Shown here one piece after another: positions 62,649 through 64,000 of a DNA stretch of 64,000 bases. The position numbers and the translations under genes are program-made. The first letter of the stretch is position 1. Every line of letters begins with the position of its first letter. Below the pieces are notes generated by a model. It did not search any database and had not been told where the DNA came from. It worked only from the letters and a program-made list of their open reading frames with translations. The DNA comes from Salminus brasiliensis (Eukaryota; Chordata; Actinopteri; Characiformes; Bryconidae): contig NC_132893.1 of the NCBI RefSeq assembly GCF_030463535.1, forward strand, positions 35,837,344-35,901,343. Reading direction: 5' to 3'.

Positions 62649-63819
62649 GTAACTTTGCAAACTTCTCTCCACACCGTTTCTGTGATTTATTCAGGTGATG
62701 TCCAGAGAAAAGCACTGACCGGTGGTCTAAGATCAGTGACGGTGGATGCGGAGTGTGGGCGAGAGGGGCATACAGCACCCCGAGGATGTGCTGAGGGGCT
62801 CTCTGAAGTGATGGAGTCGGCGGACTGATCACCCAACCCAACTCTCTCATGGGGCTGAGTGCAATCAAATCCCCCTCACAGCAATGTTCCAGACAAGACA
62901 AGAAAAGACCATCACATTCACCATTTGTGTTGGAGACAGATGGAATTTGGCCCCTGCCTTTAACTCATCAGTGATTGGACAAGTAGTGAGCACAATGGTG
63001 AAAGGCCCAGGTATCGGCCCCACGCCCCCGTCATCAATAACCCAGTGCTTGACCCACTGAGCCACCACTGCCCCAGCCATGACTTCAGCAGGGCCGCTGG
63101 AGGAGCAGGTGTCTGGGGCGTACCGTGGATGTACCGTCTGTTGTATTTCATGTGTTTGTCTGTTTTGTGTTTGTTCCAGCGTCCTGCTTTTCCCACCGCT
63201 CCCAAACCGACTTCGCTTTCTGATCCACAAGGCGGCCGAGAATCATCCAAACCTGAGCACCTTCTCTGTCGGGGAAGACTGGAGCCGCAGGGTGGTCGTC
63301 TGCTACTCCCACCTTAGGTCACAACCCAAGCAGGACAGCGGCGACACGGAGGGTAGTGTGTACGAGCAGCCGTGCGGCTGGGACCGACGCCTGGAGATAA
63401 GGTCAGTTGGCCAGTCCGCTGGGCACAGATCCACCCACAGCAGAGGAACCAGAAGACCAGATAAAGCCATCTACGTCCCCCGGGCTTTGAGGCAGAAGGT
63501 GTGTGAAAGCTCGGAAAGGTCTAACGAGCCCAGCCGCAGGTGTTCCAGCAGCTGCCTCAGCACCACTTCAGAGCCCCCTGCAGCCAATCAGGAGCCAGCG
63601 GTCTACAGCAGTGAAGAATCAGTGGGCGAGCATGAGGTGTTCACGGAGGTTCCCAGGTCAGGACCTTACCCATGGCCTCCAGCCTGGGAGCAGACTGTCT
63701 CCTACTTTATGGAGATGAGGCTGGAGGACCAGGAGGAGGGAGACTGCAGTAATAACACTCCTACTGAATCGCCCAGCCAATCAGAGAGCAAAGAGGAGAC
63801 CAGCGACATCTGTTCTGAG
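62522..63819 (+). CDS. r3hcc1: R3H and coiled-coil domain-containing protein 1 (partial, 5' part)
   Basis: Two exons of an R3HCC1-like gene that continues past the right edge. Exon 62522-62648 (or 62553-62648 with the nearer acceptor) encodes YDGCYLPREECQFVHKVLED then LDAFQKKDDQR. It joins in phase to 63180-63819, which starts SVLLFPPLPNRLRFLIHKAA. That contains the R-x3-H signature (RFLIH) of the R3H domain, a fold that binds single-stranded nucleic acid. The order DG-x-L-x6-FVH-x8-LD-x-F...VLLFPPL...RLR-LIH matches human R3HCC1. The long second exon ends in a Ser/Glu-rich low-complexity stretch, as expected before the later coiled coil. No in-frame ATG exists in the first exon seen, so the start must lie upstream. 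The human genes for this and for SFRP1/GOLGA7 are both on 8p. Confidence 0.85.
62695..62898 (-). mobile_element. MITE family B, internal fragment in r3hcc1 intron
   Basis: Minus-strand match to the middle of the family (gtgcaatcaaatccccctca then cagcaatg at the right side). No terminal repeats remain. Confidence 0.6.
62905..63080. repeat. SINE-like dispersed repeat E in r3hcc1 intron
   Basis: Related to the copy at 1890: cagtgcttgacccactgagc followed by caccactgcccc. It reaches to within about 100 bp of the R3H exon. Confidence 0.5.
63180..63819 (+). CDS. r3hcc1: r3hcc1 exon with R3H domain
   Basis: The acceptor is ttgttccag and the donor is GTACGG at 63820. It has 213 full codons after one shared base. 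The R3H core is within the first 50 residues (LIHKAAENHPNLSTFSVGED then WSRRVVVCY). The rest is Ser/Pro/Glu-rich and probably disordered. Confidence 0.85.
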
Positions 63820-64000
63820 GTACGGAGCTTAATCCTGCACTCCCACAATCCCATCTGAGTGTTCAAATTCAAAATAAACAGCAGACCTCACAAACTAAAT
63901 TACATTTGATATTTAATCTTCAGCAAATGATTCGACACGTCATTACATCTCATTTAAAGGGATTTTTTGATGATTCTAATTATTTTAATAAGCGTATTCA

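Overview
The window looks like a stretch of ray-finned fish (teleost) nuclear genome. It has long introns with GT/AG splice sites, dense (TA)n, (CA)n and (GA)n microsatellites, many Tc1/mariner elements and MITEs, RTE/L2-like LINE debris and tRNA-derived SINEs. An otophysan such as a characin or catfish relative is a guess, not something shown here. I found no bacterial, phage or CRISPR features, and no rRNA or functional tRNA gene.

Three host genes could be rebuilt by exon. (1) sfrp1-like, minus strand, 43768 down to 28031: exon 1 carries a signal peptide and a 10-cysteine frizzled domain, exon 2 is 78 bp, and exon 3 is the netrin-like tail; the protein is 285 aa. (2) golga7, plus strand, 53021-57826: five coding exons, 144 aa, with the palmitoylated-cysteine core intact. 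(3) r3hcc1, plus strand, from about 62522 and running off the right edge: two internal exons with the R3H motif. sfrp1 next to golga7 matches the mammalian SFRP1-GOLGA7 neighbourhood, which supports both calls. The genes share a neighbourhood but no pathway: a secreted Wnt antagonist, a partner of a Golgi palmitoyltransferase, and a putative nucleic-acid-binding protein.

Layout: 1-17 kb is repeat-rich and gene-free (MITEs, LINE 3' ends, two dead Tc1 copies, a hairpin). 17.3-22.4 kb is one very large 29-bp minisatellite. 23.3-24.7 kb is a 21-bp minisatellite. 25.6-26.5 kb is degenerate repeats. 28-43.8 kb is sfrp1, whose introns hold a duplicated 73-bp minisatellite and many transposon remains. 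44.5-45.7 kb (22-bp), 47.7-48.2 kb (29-bp, inverted) and 49.2-50.1 kb (33-bp) are more arrays. 51.4-52.9 kb is LINE-related. 53-61 kb is golga7, with a Tc1 transposon that appears intact lying inside another MITE just after its stop codon. 61.5-64 kb is a MITE and r3hcc1.

I saw no new multi-gene system. The most notable signal is the amount and organisation of tandem repeats around sfrp1: six different array types, an 870-bp higher-order duplication, and the same 29-bp family in opposite orientations on the two sides of the gene.
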